Assembly: GCA_964445815.1 (NCBI GenBank)
Contig: CAYULW010000001.1
Span: 496,001-560,000 of the forward strand
DNA from: CAYULW01 sp964445815
GTDB lineage: Bacteria; Bacteroidota; Bacteroidia; Flavobacteriales_E; Vicingaceae
Length of the DNA: 64,000 bases
Reading direction: 5' to 3'
Position 1 is the stretch's first letter. The number at the start of each line of letters is the position of its first letter. A program made the translations under genes and the position numbers. The notes below the pieces were generated by a model. It saw nothing but the letters and a program-made list of their open reading frames with translations. It was not told the DNA's origin and made no database searches. Positions 25,428 through 34,726 of this stretch are shown piece by piece.

Positions 25428-28400
25428 ATGCCACTTCAAAATGTCATCACCAGATTAAAACAGCCACTTCAAAAAAAGCGCAGATTATATGCTCTGGTCA
25501 TTATCCTTCTGTTGGCCATTACAGGAATGGCTGCAGCCTATTATTTTCATTTGGAAGCTTCCAGAGAGAAGGCGGTGCAGTACAAATTCCGATTATTAGA
25601 CAGCTACTTTGATAAACTGAGCAGACGCTTAGACAATGATGTCTTAAAAAAGAATGCAACAGGGCAGATTATCAAAGAAAAGGGGAGTTCTGCGAGCCAA
25701 TGCAATTTTGTACTCGACCTGCAAAAGGACTGTCTAGATGCCTTTGTAGAGAAACAATTGGACTATCAAGCAGAGTTTGATCATTACCTGATTGTTTTTC
25801 ATACTGCCGATTCTGCCAATGGGAAGAAAGATGTTCGGGCTTCTTCTTTGCGGGGCATGGATAAATCAGTTCTGGAGCAGATGATTTCTTCTCCGGATAG
25901 TTTATGGTTTGCCAGCCAAAAAACAGTTCAGTTGGATAAAGTAGACTACCTGATGTTGGGAAAAAGATACCGTTACGAATTGAAAGGCTTTACCGATGAT
26001 GTCAGCATATCGATTATCGGTTTGATCACTCATCAGCGATTCAAAGTCTCTTCGGAAAAACTCAATCCCTGGCTGGTATCTCTGCTTGTGGCTATGCTCT
26101 TGATCATGCTGGTCGGGATTCCATTTTTCAAAATGATCTTTATCTCAGAAGATGAGCGCTTGTACAGTTACGATGTCATTTTTGCCGGCATTTCAATGAT
26201 TATCGGAGCACCGCTATTGATGATACTGGTGCTCACAACCTCTCACTTTTTTGAAGAGTACTATCGTGGTGTTCCGGGACAACTGGAGCAGTTGAACCGA
26301 CAGTTGCTTCAAAATTTTCAGGATGAGAATACGGAGATTCTCAGGCAAATGAAGCAATTTGACATCTCAAAGTACAGGGAAAGGGCAGACCATACTGTCT
26401 CTACGAGAGATAAAGACGAGGCTAAGTTTCTGCATGTAGACGAAAACATAGAATTGACCAGGACTTTTAAATACATTTCTCAAGTTGGTCAGGATGGGGT
26501 GGCTGATTTTCATATCAATTTTATCCGGGAGCCTGAAGATGGCAAAGCTGCAGGCAACTTGAGTCAGCGCAGCTATTTTAAGGACATGAAAGGCGGCCAA
26601 AATGTGTGGAATTACGATAGTATGCCGTATGTGATGCGACCTGTGGTTTCCATAGAAAATAACTCAGAAGAGGCGGTCTACATTAAACGTTTAAGCCAAG
26701 GTGAAAAAGATTCGACTTACGGGGTCTTTAGCGTTCAGCTCAAATCATTGCACAATGCGATTTTGCCAGTTGGTTTTCGTTTTGCCGTGATCGATGAGAA
26801 TGGGGAAGTCTGGTTTCATTCGGAGAGCGGTAAATCGACATTGGAAAATTTTTATACCATTAGCGATCATCAGAAAGAATTAAAAGCGGCAATCAATGGA
26901 CGGGTTGCCGTAAAAGGAGAATTCGATTATCACGGAGAGGAGCACCTCTACCACTGCTTGCCCATCCAATCAACCAATTTGAGTATCGTTTGCTTTTACG
27001 ATCTTTCGCTAATTGGTATTCGCCTTTCCGAGACCCTAAGCATTTGCAGTTTGATGTTTCTTGCTGTAGTGCTTTTTATGGTCATTGTCATTTTAAGTTC
27101 GGTGTTCTTAAAGAATCCTAAATGGAGAATTTATAAATACCATCCTTTCTTGTTTCGCTTTCTCTTGCCCAAAAAAGAGCAGTTACCGGTCTATATCTTT
27201 TTAACAGTATGCTTTCTTGCCGGTTTGTTGAGCTACTTGGTTTTACCCATTCAAAAGTTGCCTTCATTCCTACCATTGGCTATGGGGGGATTGACCGTCT
27301 TTTGGTCTTATGTTCTGGTCTTTTTTATCTTGAAAGACAAAAGTGGAAAAGAGCTATTGATCGACTACAGGAGTGTGGCCATAATCGTGATTGCTCTGGC
27401 TCTGAACGGCTTTCTGTATAAAGAAGCCATGGCCATCGGTTTGTCTTGGTGGATATTGTGTCCCTTGGCATTGCAATTGGCTTTTGTGGCATTGATCTTT
27501 ATCGGTCGTTCCAGATTGATCAGTAGAATTCGTTCTTGGATCAGCGATGATCGTCAAGTTGAGAGTCACTCCATTGCATACAAATATTGGTACGTGGCTT
27601 TCATGTACAGTTGGCTTATTTCTTCGTCTCTATTTCCGGCTTATGTGTTATACGAAAAAGCCAAGTCCATTAATGAAGAAGTTTGGGCAAAGGCCAATTT
27701 GTATGATTATACAGAACGTTACTGGGACAAAAGAAAGCAGCTATTAAATGAGCAGTTGCCCGAAATACAAGCCGGTAAGATGAATTCGGATCTTTATATC
27801 AGGTATCGGGAAAAGCATCAACAGCTCATTTCAGATCACCTCAATAAAAGCCAGTATTTACCGAATGCCTTTTCTGAGTTGGCCTTTAATGAAGGTGAAA
27901 ACATTAAGGTCAGTAGCTCTTCATTGTTTCGTTCTCTTTTGTGGTCGAGCCGCCCTATTTATGATGAAAAAGTAAGGCGGTATCAACACCTGATTTTTCA
28001 GAGTGCAGAAGACGACAGTTGGGGAATCGTCCCATTGGATAATGGCTTTTCATATGAGGTCCTTAAGGAAGACGGTGTGACTCCGAAAACTTTACAAATC
28101 ACTTACCGGTCTCAGGATGAATCAAAAGGAGAACTTTCCGTAAAGGAAGATGAACAACAGGTGTATTACGCTTTAAACCTCATCGGCATTGTCATCCTTT
28201 TGATGATCTTCTATTGGCTTATTCTTTTTTATGTAGATCGTTTTTACGGTTTTCGATTTGTTTTTCTTAGAGCCAGTGATTTCGATCAGGATGGCCCTGA
28301 AAACTTTAAAGCCAAGCTTAGAGCTTTAGTTAGCCATAACGGGGAAAACTCAGGTCTTCTTTTAGTAGGACCACCTTATACCAAAAAACAAACCTTCGCT

Positions 28401-29447
28401 GAAGAAATTTTAAAGAGCGATCAAAAGTCTTATTGCCGACTGGACTTTTTAGATTTAAAGAAAGGTGACGAAGCATTAAGTCTGGATGAGTTGATCCGGA
28501 AAATTCGCGTTGACGATAATAACGTGAAGTGTGAAGCGGCTGAGGCTTTTGTTTTAACCCACTTTGAACACAACATCCTGAGTTTTGAATTGAGTAGAGT
28601 AAAGGTGCAGTTGATTACCCACCTTATCGCCAAGGGCAAAAAGCTGATCATTACCTCAGAGGTTTTTCCAAGTCAGTTTTTAGAAGTATACAAAGATCAG
28701 GTCGATGAAGAGGGAAAAATGGATCAGGGTGTTGCCGGTGATTTTAATTCCTGGAAAGACATCCTTGGTGGATTTCCTCAGGTCTTGGTAGGTGTTACCT
28801 CACAAACCAATGAAGTGTATCGACAAATTGATGTGCCCGAATTTGCTTCGGTAGATATGGAGCAAAAGAAACTACTGGCAAAAGAGCTGGGCTTTAGTCA
28901 TTATCTGCCGCAATTAGCGGGTTTGGTCTTTTCCAAATGCATTTACCCGGTAAAATCATCTTATGAAACATCTCATCTTTTAGACGAGCAAAGAATGGTG
29001 ATTCACAGTATGCATCTGGCACATGGCTACTATACCGATATATGGAATTCATTGCCCAGACGGGAAAAATACATTTTATACGATTTGGCTAAAGACGGAT
29101 TCATGAACGTTAAAAACAGCAATTCTTTGTTCTCATTAATGAAAAAAGGCTTGATTGTGTGGGAAGATGTCCCTCGGATTTTCAATAAGAGCTTTAGGAA
29201 CTTCATTATTTCTACAGCCCAAAAAGATGTCCAGTTGAATGAAGATCGTATCAAAATGGGTCAAAAGGGCTGGGGAACAGTTAGAGTCATCATGTTCTTG
29301 GTGATGATTGCCATTGTTGTCTTTATTATTGTGGGGAATCCCGGCATATTAAAAGACATGGAAACTTTCTATGGTGCTTTGGCCGGTCTTGGGGCTATCA
29401 TTCCAATATTAAGTTCTGTGTTGGGTAAATCCGGTCGTTCTCAATAA
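25428..29447 (+). CDS. Large polytopic membrane protein with extracytoplasmic sensor-like domain and degenerate P-loop NTPase-like region
   Basis: 1339 aa, family not recognised. A membrane segment at about 20-42 is followed by a roughly 170-residue extracytoplasmic part, two segments (about 213-268), another large extracytoplasmic part (about 270-530) with a cache-like feel, about six further segments (533-760), a third loop, and a segment near 910-930. A cytoplasmic domain follows with LLLVGPPYTKKQTFAEEIL (a P-loop-like turn lacking the usual GKT), a Walker-B-like AFVLTHFEH and a sensor-like LIITSEVFP. Two C-terminal membrane segments finish the protein. Layout suggests an envelope sensor coupled to a STAND/AAA-like switch; that is inference. 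It precedes the DUF2188/TIR-like pair by 75 bases in the same direction. Confidence 0.6.
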   Translation: MPLQNVITRLKQPLQKKRRLYALVIILLLAITGMAAAYYFHLEASREKAVQYKFRLLDSYFDKLSRRLDNDVLKKNATGQIIKEKGSSASQCNFVLDLQKDCLDAFVEKQLDYQAEFDHYLIVFHTADSANGKKDVRASSLRGMDKSVLEQMISSPDSLWFASQKTVQLDKVDYLMLGKRYRYELKGFTDDVSISIIGLITHQRFKVSSEKLNPWLVSLLVAMLLIMLVGIPFFKMIFISEDERLYSYDVIFAGISMIIGAPLLMILVLTTSHFFEEYYRGVPGQLEQLNRQLLQNFQDENTEILRQMKQFDISKYRERADHTVSTRDKDEAKFLHVDENIELTRTFKYISQVGQDGVADFHINFIREPEDGKAAGNLSQRSYFKDMKGGQNVWNYDSMPYVMRPVVSIENNSEEAVYIKRLSQGEKDSTYGVFSVQLKSLHNAILPVGFRFAVIDENGEVWFHSESGKSTLENFYTISDHQKELKAAINGRVAVKGEFDYHGEEHLYHCLPIQSTNLSIVCFYDLSLIGIRLSETLSICSLMFLAVVLFMVIVILSSVFLKNPKWRIYKYHPFLFRFLLPKKEQLPVYIFLTVCFLAGLLSYLVLPIQKLPSFLPLAMGGLTVFWSYVLVFFILKDKSGKELLIDYRSVAIIVIALALNGFLYKEAMAIGLSWWILCPLALQLAFVALIFIGRSRLISRIRSWISDDRQVESHSIAYKYWYVAFMYSWLISSSLFPAYVLYEKAKSINEEVWAKANLYDYTERYWDKRKQLLNEQLPEIQAGKMNSDLYIRYREKHQQLISDHLNKSQYLPNAFSELAFNEGENIKVSSSSLFRSLLWSSRPIYDEKVRRYQHLIFQSAEDDSWGIVPLDNGFSYEVLKEDGVTPKTLQITYRSQDESKGELSVKEDEQQVYYALNLIGIVILLMIFYWLILFYVDRFYGFRFVFLRASDFDQDGPENFKAKLRALVSHNGENSGLLLVGPPYTKKQTFAEEILKSDQKSYCRLDFLDLKKGDEALSLDELIRKIRVDDNNVKCEAAEAFVLTHFEHNILSFELSRVKVQLITHLIAKGKKLIITSEVFPSQFLEVYKDQVDEEGKMDQGVAGDFNSWKDILGGFPQVLVGVTSQTNEVYRQIDVPEFASVDMEQKKLLAKELGFSHYLPQLAGLVFSKCIYPVKSSYETSHLLDEQRMVIHSMHLAHGYYTDIWNSLPRREKYILYDLAKDGFMNVKNSNSLFSLMKKGLIVWEDVPRIFNKSFRNFIISTAQKDVQLNEDRIKMGQKGWGTVRVIMFLVMIAIVVFIIVGNPGILKDMETFYGALAGLGAIIPILSSVLGKSGRSQ

Positions 29448-29479
29448 GAAAAGCGAGACAGAATGTGAACAATTTTTTT

Positions 29480-29503
29480 AGGCTGTTACTCAATAAACAG
29501 CCT
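29480..29503 (+). other. Intergenic hairpin
   Basis: AGGCTGTT pairs with AACAGCCT around an 8-base loop between the large membrane protein and the DUF2188 gene. The T-run lies before the stem, not after it, so it is unlikely to be an intrinsic terminator on the plus strand. Confidence 0.4.
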
Positions 29504-29522
29504 CTAAATTCCGTATATTTAT

Positions 29523-29738
29523 ATGTCCATGTCATCATCAAAAAGAATACATATCATAAAGAGAGGAGCCAGGTGGGCGGTCAGAAGAGAAGACGCACAA
29601 AAGGCCACTCGTGTATTCAAAACAGTTGAAGAAGCCGTCAAAACGGCCAAAGAACAAACTGATGGAGACATAGTGATACACAAGCAAGATGGCTCTATCC
29701 AAAAATGGGAGAGAGCAGATGCAAAACAAGCCGGCTAA
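29523..29738 (+). CDS. DUF2188 domain protein
   Basis: 71 aa. The whole protein is one DUF2188 domain: a strand RIHIIKRGARWAVRRE, a helix of the T-x-EEAVKTAKE type, then DIVIHKQDGSIQKW. These are small proteins of unknown biochemical role that often sit beside other genes as an accessory. Its 3' end overlaps the start of the TIR/SLOG-like gene by 20 bases, so the two are probably translated together. Two ATG codons (29523 and 29529) are possible starts. Confidence 0.8.
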   Translation: MSMSSSKRIHIIKRGARWAVRREDAQKATRVFKTVEEAVKTAKEQTDGDIVIHKQDGSIQKWERADAKQAG

Positions 29739-30351
29739 TTTCGACCATAACGTATTTATCAATTGTCCTTTTGATAAGGGCTATGCACCGCTTTTAAAAG
29801 TATTGCTTTTTGTCGTCAGTTCAATTGGACTCAAACCGCGTTTGGCACTTGAACGATCCAATTCCGGAGAAGTTCGATTGGACAAGATTAGGGAATTGAT
29901 TGAGGCATCCAAGTATAGCATTCATGACCTTAGTCGTTCGCGAGCCAAAAAGGTCGGTGAGTATTTTCGTCATAATATGCCTTTTGAATTGGGCTTGGAC
30001 TTAGGTTGCAGGGTGTATCATCCCAATGCTTTCTATGCGAGCAAGAAACTTCTGATTCTTGAAGAAGAAAAATACAGTGTTCAGAAATCTCTGTCGGATT
30101 TGGCTTTTGCAGATTGTAAATGCCATAAAGGAAAGTCAGAAGAGCTGGTATATGAAGTGCGCAACTGGTTTACCGAAAATGGATTTCAAGACATGCAAAG
30201 CTCTAGTGTACTTTGGGACAATTACAACTTTTTTATCGCCGAACTTTTTGAAGAAAAACACAAAGAAGGCTGGACAAAAAAAGACATTGATCGAATTACG
30301 ATTGCAGAATACATGAGTTTCATTGAAGAGCATTTGAAACTTGAATCCTAA
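29719..30351 (+). CDS. TIR/SLOG-like Rossmann-fold protein
   Basis: 210 aa. Strand NVFINCPFD, helix, strand KPRLAL, helix RLDKIRELIEASKYSIHDLSR, then FRHNMPFELGLDLGCR and strand KLLILEE. This alternating order with a Glu in MPFELG resembles TIR, SLOG and deoxyribosyltransferase-like nucleotide-binding proteins found in defence and conflict gene sets. Start chosen at ATG 29719, which has a purine-rich GGGAGAGAG upstream, rather than 29689. A C-terminal helical part (about 150-210) follows. By analogy it might bind or cleave NAD or a nucleotide signal; this is inference, and the family is not one I can name with certainty. Confidence 0.65.
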   Translation: MQNKPANFDHNVFINCPFDKGYAPLLKVLLFVVSSIGLKPRLALERSNSGEVRLDKIRELIEASKYSIHDLSRSRAKKVGEYFRHNMPFELGLDLGCRVYHPNAFYASKKLLILEEEKYSVQKSLSDLAFADCKCHKGKSEELVYEVRNWFTENGFQDMQSSSVLWDNYNFFIAELFEEKHKEGWTKKDIDRITIAEYMSFIEEHLKLES

Positions 30352-30421
30352 GAAATACCCTTTTTCCATGATTGACTTTAATAAAAATAACCCCAACTTT
30401 AACCATAAATAATTCAATGCC

Positions 30422-31384
30422 ATGAACATACCTACATTATTAGAAACGGCGATTTCCTTGTTTGCTTTATTGACCATCATGTCCATATTGTCCTCTTCCA
30501 TTTTTGAATTGGTAGAGAGTCGCATAAGAAGAAGAAGTAAACTGCTGCATGAAGCCATTCACAAAGCTTTGCATGATCCAGGTTTGAATGCCAATTATGC
30601 GGCTTTGCTTTATGAGCATCCTTTAATTAAGGGGCTACAGCGAACCAAGCTTGATTATCCCTCATACATTCCGCCACAAACCTTTGCACAAGCTTTAATT
30701 GACGTGGTAACTAAGTATTATGAAAATGAGCAATTGGTTTTTAATCGGGAAAAGAAAGTCTATGAACTGCCTGAATCCATTCAATCTTTAACAAAGGAAC
30801 AGCGATTTAAAACGGCTTTAAAAGCAATAGAACATAGCGATTTGGGGCGGCTTTTATCGACTTTGGAAGATGTTGAAAATGACCGGCAAGCATTGATTCA
30901 GAATTTAAGCCAATGGTATAATGGATACATGGAGCGTGTAGGTGGATGGTTTAAACGATCAACTCAGAAATACCTTTTTGTAGCAGGTTTTGTGGCGGCA
31001 CTTGCCATAAACTTTGATGTTATACAGATCACGAAAACCATTTATTCAAAAGCAGATGTAAGAGCTGATATTCTTGTTTTTGCAGAAAGTATGCAATTGC
31101 CGGAGACAAAAGCATCAAGTGACGAAGAGTTGAAAAAACAAATCAAAAAAAGCTATGACGAGTTAAATCAATTCGATTTGCCAATTGGATGGTCAGCAGT
31201 AAAATGGGAAAAGGGCTTTTGGTCTAATGCTTATTTGTTCTTAAAAATGCTTCTCGGATGGATATTGACAGGAATAGCGGTTACACGGGGAAGTACATTT
31301 TGGTTCAATGCCATGAATAAATTGATCAACCTCCGTTCTTCAGGAAATATTAGTTCATCAAATCAACAGAAAAGCAATGCCTAA
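30422..31384 (+). CDS. Membrane protein of unknown function, first gene of the envelope-hydrolase operon
   Basis: 320 aa with an N-terminal membrane segment (about 8-30), a charged helical cytoplasmic part (about 30-180), a membrane segment near 186-203 (YLFVAGFVAALAINF), an extracytoplasmic stretch, and a last segment near 272-292 ending FWFNAMNKLINLRSSG. That last motif, a membrane helix ending FWF(N/D)xxNKLxNLR, recurs in a family of bacterial membrane proteins of unknown role. Its last 8 bases overlap the amidohydrolase gene, so the two are probably translationally coupled. It could anchor or gate the hydrolases that follow; no direct evidence. Confidence 0.65.
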   Translation: MNIPTLLETAISLFALLTIMSILSSSIFELVESRIRRRSKLLHEAIHKALHDPGLNANYAALLYEHPLIKGLQRTKLDYPSYIPPQTFAQALIDVVTKYYENEQLVFNREKKVYELPESIQSLTKEQRFKTALKAIEHSDLGRLLSTLEDVENDRQALIQNLSQWYNGYMERVGGWFKRSTQKYLFVAGFVAALAINFDVIQITKTIYSKADVRADILVFAESMQLPETKASSDEELKKQIKKSYDELNQFDLPIGWSAVKWEKGFWSNAYLFLKMLLGWILTGIAVTRGSTFWFNAMNKLINLRSSGNISSSNQQKSNA

Positions 31385-32546
31385 ACCAATTTGTAATGTT
31401 CACGTGCATGTGTTTAATGCACAGTATGTGCCGGATAAGTTTATCGGTCAGTTTATCGGGGCTTTCCCTAAAACGATTACTTCAATTTTAAAAAGCAAAT
31501 GGGCCTCGCGCCGACTGCTTAAATTTCTTGGACGGTTTAACGAACGGTCTAAGCTTGGCAAATTTGTAGCCTTCTTAAAAGTAGGCATTAAAGAAAGTCA
31601 GTATCAGGTCTTTCACGGATTGGCCAATAATGAAGGTTATCCCGCCGGCACCAGATTTGTTGTCTTGCCCTTGAATTTTCAGTACATGGGGGCAGGCAAG
31701 GTGACTGTGCCTTATGAGCAACAACTCAATAAATTAATTGAAGCCAAAGTGTCTGCACCCGATACCTTATTGCCTTTTGTCTTTATAGACCCGAGGATGG
31801 GAGATGCAGAGTACAATCTCAATTTTGTTAAACGATACATTGAAGAAAAAGGATTTGTCGGCATTAAATTATATCCTTCTCTGGGGTACTATCCTTACGA
31901 TCCGAAATTAGAACAGATGTATGCCTACGCAGAGAAAAATGCCATACCGATTATGACACACTGCTCATCTACCGGAGTTTTTTACAATGATGCAAAGAAT
32001 ATTCCCGAAGCCTTTCTTCATCCGCAAAGCTTTAATCCACAAACTACAGATGAGTTAAATGGAGGAGAGCGCGCATACAATTTTAAAATGCCTGTGAAAG
32101 GTTGGCGTAAAAAGAAGAATCTGGCCTTATTTGCAGACAATTTTTTGAATCCGGTTAACTATACGGATGTACTTCAGGAATACCCTAAACTGAAAATCTG
32201 TTTTGCACACTTTGGTTTGGATAATGAGCAGCATGAGGGCAACATCACGTTGAACTGGCATGAGAATATTCTTGAATTGATGAAGCGATATGAAAATGTT
32301 TACACAGACATTTCCTATTCTTTACACTATGAAGATGTGAGAGAGCAATTCAAGACTTATCTTGATGATGCCATTATTAAAGATAAAATCCTTTTTGGGA
32401 CTGACTTTTTCATGACCTTACAGGAAGAGATCGAAAGTGAACAAGAACTCCTTTTGAAAACAATGGATTCTTTCGGCAATCACTTTGAGAAAATTGCCGG
32501 GCCAAACATCGAAAATTATCTCAATTCAAATTTTTATAAATATTAA
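31377..32546 (+). CDS. Amidohydrolase (amidohydrolase_2 type, metal-dependent)
   Basis: 389-aa TIM-barrel metal hydrolase. Metal and active-site motifs run in order: HVHVF (residues about 8-12), GFVGIKLYPSLGYYP with the bridging-Lys position, MTHCSSTG, FAHFGLDN and LFGTDFFM near the end. This layout is that of the amidohydrolase_2 family, whose members act on cyclic or aromatic acids, esters or amides; the substrate here cannot be told. No signal peptide. It overlaps the preceding membrane protein by 8 bases and is followed 3 bases later by an M19-like dipeptidase gene, so two metal hydrolases of related fold stand side by side. Confidence 0.82.
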   Translation: MPKPICNVHVHVFNAQYVPDKFIGQFIGAFPKTITSILKSKWASRRLLKFLGRFNERSKLGKFVAFLKVGIKESQYQVFHGLANNEGYPAGTRFVVLPLNFQYMGAGKVTVPYEQQLNKLIEAKVSAPDTLLPFVFIDPRMGDAEYNLNFVKRYIEEKGFVGIKLYPSLGYYPYDPKLEQMYAYAEKNAIPIMTHCSSTGVFYNDAKNIPEAFLHPQSFNPQTTDELNGGERAYNFKMPVKGWRKKKNLALFADNFLNPVNYTDVLQEYPKLKICFAHFGLDNEQHEGNITLNWHENILELMKRYENVYTDISYSLHYEDVREQFKTYLDDAIIKDKILFGTDFFMTLQEEIESEQELLLKTMDSFGNHFEKIAGPNIENYLNSNFYKY

Positions 32547-32549
32547 ATC

Positions 32550-34007
32550 ATGAGTCAAACTAAACCTAAATTATCTTATGTTGATTTACATTGTCATCCG
32601 GCAATGAAGCCACTAGGCAAGAGTTTTAAACGACGATTTCAAACCGGTGCAAATAATGCAAATCCGAGACGGAATAACAGCATTTGGAAATACAATCCGC
32701 CCACTTTAACCGATAAGTTGCTGAATTATTTGGCGGGGGTGACCAAATTTTCTCAAGCCAATTTTACAAGTGCGGTGAAGGGCGATGTGAGCCTGTATAT
32801 AGTTTCTCTGTACCCTATAGAGAAATGGTTTTTTGTCAATAAGATCAACAACGAATTCATTAAAGATGCTGCTGTAAACTTTGCCACAGGAGTTGGGCGA
32901 AAGCGGGTAAATTACATTCAGGCCATCAATGATTATTATGAAGATTTACTACTTGAGCGTGATTTTTATCAGCAGTTGGACGGCCAAAGCGTGCGGATAG
33001 CAAACGGAGAGTTTAAGTATAAGATTGTCAAAAGTTTTGCAGAATACGAGGCTCTGCAGAACGATGATGACGTGCCCACCATTGCAATCATTTTCTCTAT
33101 TGAAGGGCTACACGTGCTTAATTCAGACATTCATGGCGCGGTAGATGAAACTGCAATTTTGAACAATCTGAAACATTTAAAGAACTGGCCGGTTCCGCCA
33201 CTTTTTGTGTCCGTTGCTCATCACTTCTGGAATCACCTTTGTGGTCATGAAAAAAGTTTTGAGGGCATGGTATCCAGTGTGGTTGATCAGTCTGAAGGAT
33301 TGGGTGCCGGCTTTACACCTTTAGGCTTAAAAGTACTAGACCTTTTGTTTGATGATTCACAAGGGAAACCCATCTTGGTAGATCTTAAACACATGAGTGT
33401 TCAATCGAGAAAAGAATATTATGCCTATTTAAAACAGAAGAATCTGGAAACTAATACCCCGATTATTTTTAGCCATGGTGCGTTCAATGGCTTAGAAAGT
33501 TTTGATCGCCCGGTGTCTTCAGGCTCTGAAATCGCAAAAGCGGATAAATTGAATCCGGCGAAAATCAATGTCTTTAACGAAGAAATTATACACGTGGCCA
33601 GGTCAGGTGGCATTATCGGAATCCAACTGGATGAACGTCGCTTGGCAAGTAAAAATGAACTAAAAGCAGTAGACAATTCCATGAAGAGAGGAAAAATCTT
33701 GCATGCCAGATCACGTTTGGTATGGCATCAAATTCAACATGCATTGGAAGTCTTAGATGCTGAAAATGTATTTGCCTGGGATTGTCTGGCTATCGGTTCC
33801 GACTTTGATGGCATTATAGACCCTTTGAACGGCTATTGGACTTCGGAAGAGATGCCTTTTATGGAATCCTATCTGGAGCGACATGCTTATAATTATCTCA
33901 AGACCTTTCAACCCAATCATCCGGCCAATAAAATCAATGCTGATGAGGTGGTTGAACGGGTCTTATCAACCAATGCACTAAACTTTTTAAAAAAATATTA
34001 CCGATGA
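32550..34007 (+). CDS. Membrane dipeptidase-like metalloenzyme (peptidase M19 family)
   Basis: 485 aa, related to renal dipeptidase. Motifs: VDLHCHPAMKP (metal-binding His pair), IFSIEGLHVL (the M19 metal-bridging Glu region), SVAHHFWNHLCGH, LVDLKHMS, IIFSHGAFNG and IGSDFDGIIDP. M19 enzymes cleave dipeptides, often with a D-residue, so a product of wall turnover is a plausible substrate (inference). It is longer than typical M19 enzymes (about 370-400), with extra residues around 20-60 and 100-150. No signal peptide is visible. Its stop overlaps the start of the CHAP-type gene (ATGA), indicating coupled expression. Confidence 0.82.
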   Translation: MSQTKPKLSYVDLHCHPAMKPLGKSFKRRFQTGANNANPRRNNSIWKYNPPTLTDKLLNYLAGVTKFSQANFTSAVKGDVSLYIVSLYPIEKWFFVNKINNEFIKDAAVNFATGVGRKRVNYIQAINDYYEDLLLERDFYQQLDGQSVRIANGEFKYKIVKSFAEYEALQNDDDVPTIAIIFSIEGLHVLNSDIHGAVDETAILNNLKHLKNWPVPPLFVSVAHHFWNHLCGHEKSFEGMVSSVVDQSEGLGAGFTPLGLKVLDLLFDDSQGKPILVDLKHMSVQSRKEYYAYLKQKNLETNTPIIFSHGAFNGLESFDRPVSSGSEIAKADKLNPAKINVFNEEIIHVARSGGIIGIQLDERRLASKNELKAVDNSMKRGKILHARSRLVWHQIQHALEVLDAENVFAWDCLAIGSDFDGIIDPLNGYWTSEEMPFMESYLERHAYNYLKTFQPNHPANKINADEVVERVLSTNALNFLKKYYR

Positions 34008-34666
34008 AAAATGTATTAGAAATCGCTACCAGTCAAATTGGAGTAAAGGAAATAAGTGGTGAAGAGGACAACCAAACCATCGTTGCTTATGCCCATGAGT
34101 CCGGTTTTGATTGGGTAAATGATGATGAAACGCCCTGGTGCAGCATTTTTGCGAATTGGTGCGCCATGAAAGCAGGTTTAAAAGGGAGTGAAATGGCCAA
34201 CGCCAGGTCTTGGTTGGATTTACCACTTGAGGTGGAACATCCTGAACCCGGAGATATTGTTGTCTTTTGGAGAGAAAGTCCTACTTCGTGGAAAGGACAT
34301 GTGGGTTTTTTTATGGGCTTTGACCGAAGTGCCACTCGCATTTATACTTTAGGTGGAAATCAAGGCAATCAGGTTTCAATAACCGCCTACTCGGCTTCCC
34401 AATTACTTGGTTTTAGAAGATTGAAAAATACCGGAGACTTTGCCTTGCCCGAGCCCATATTAAAGAAAGGCTCTACGGGACAGCAGGTAAAAAGATTGCA
34501 AGATGTGCTTAAAATCTTAGCTTATGAACCAGGTACAAGCGATGGTGTTTTTGGTGGCAAAACAAAATCGGCATTGGTTCAATTTCAAGAGAAGCAAGGT
34601 TTGACCGTGGATGGTATTTTCGGTCAGGAATCTCTATTTGTAATGAATAACTTGCTAATGGCATAA
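34004..34666 (+). CDS. CHAP-type peptidoglycan hydrolase with peptidoglycan-binding domain
   Basis: 220 aa. The N-terminal domain (1 to about 140) belongs to the TIGR02594/CHAP type: PWCSIFANWC with nucleophile Cys46 and GHVGFFMGF with His99, followed by GGNQGNQV. A PG_binding_1 domain covers about 150-218 (GSTGQQVKRLQ..., DGVFGGKT, VDGIFG). CHAP enzymes cut peptide cross-links or the amide bond of murein. There is no signal peptide, so it must reach the wall by another route, act after lysis, or be delivered as an effector. Last gene of the operon, ending two bases before a strong bidirectional terminator. Confidence 0.85.
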   Translation: MKNVLEIATSQIGVKEISGEEDNQTIVAYAHESGFDWVNDDETPWCSIFANWCAMKAGLKGSEMANARSWLDLPLEVEHPEPGDIVVFWRESPTSWKGHVGFFMGFDRSATRIYTLGGNQGNQVSITAYSASQLLGFRRLKNTGDFALPEPILKKGSTGQQVKRLQDVLKILAYEPGTSDGVFGGKTKSALVQFQEKQGLTVDGIFGQESLFVMNNLLMA

Positions 34667-34667
34667 A

Positions 34668-34702
34668 ATAAAAGACCTGCTTCATTGAAGCAGGTCTTTT
34701 AT
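34668..34702. terminator. Bidirectional terminator between convergent genes
   Basis: A perfect 17-bp inverted repeat (ATAAAAGACCTGCTTCA and its complement, centre 34685) gives an A-run, GC stem and T-run in both directions. It separates the CHAP-protein gene from the minus-strand M16 peptidase gene. Confidence 0.9.
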
Positions 34703-34726
34703 TACCGTTATCGTTGACGTGTATTT

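Noticed and set aside
29480..29503. Intrinsic terminator before the DUF2188 gene
   Set aside because: The T-run precedes the stem instead of following it on the plus strand, and the minus strand offers no T-run either.
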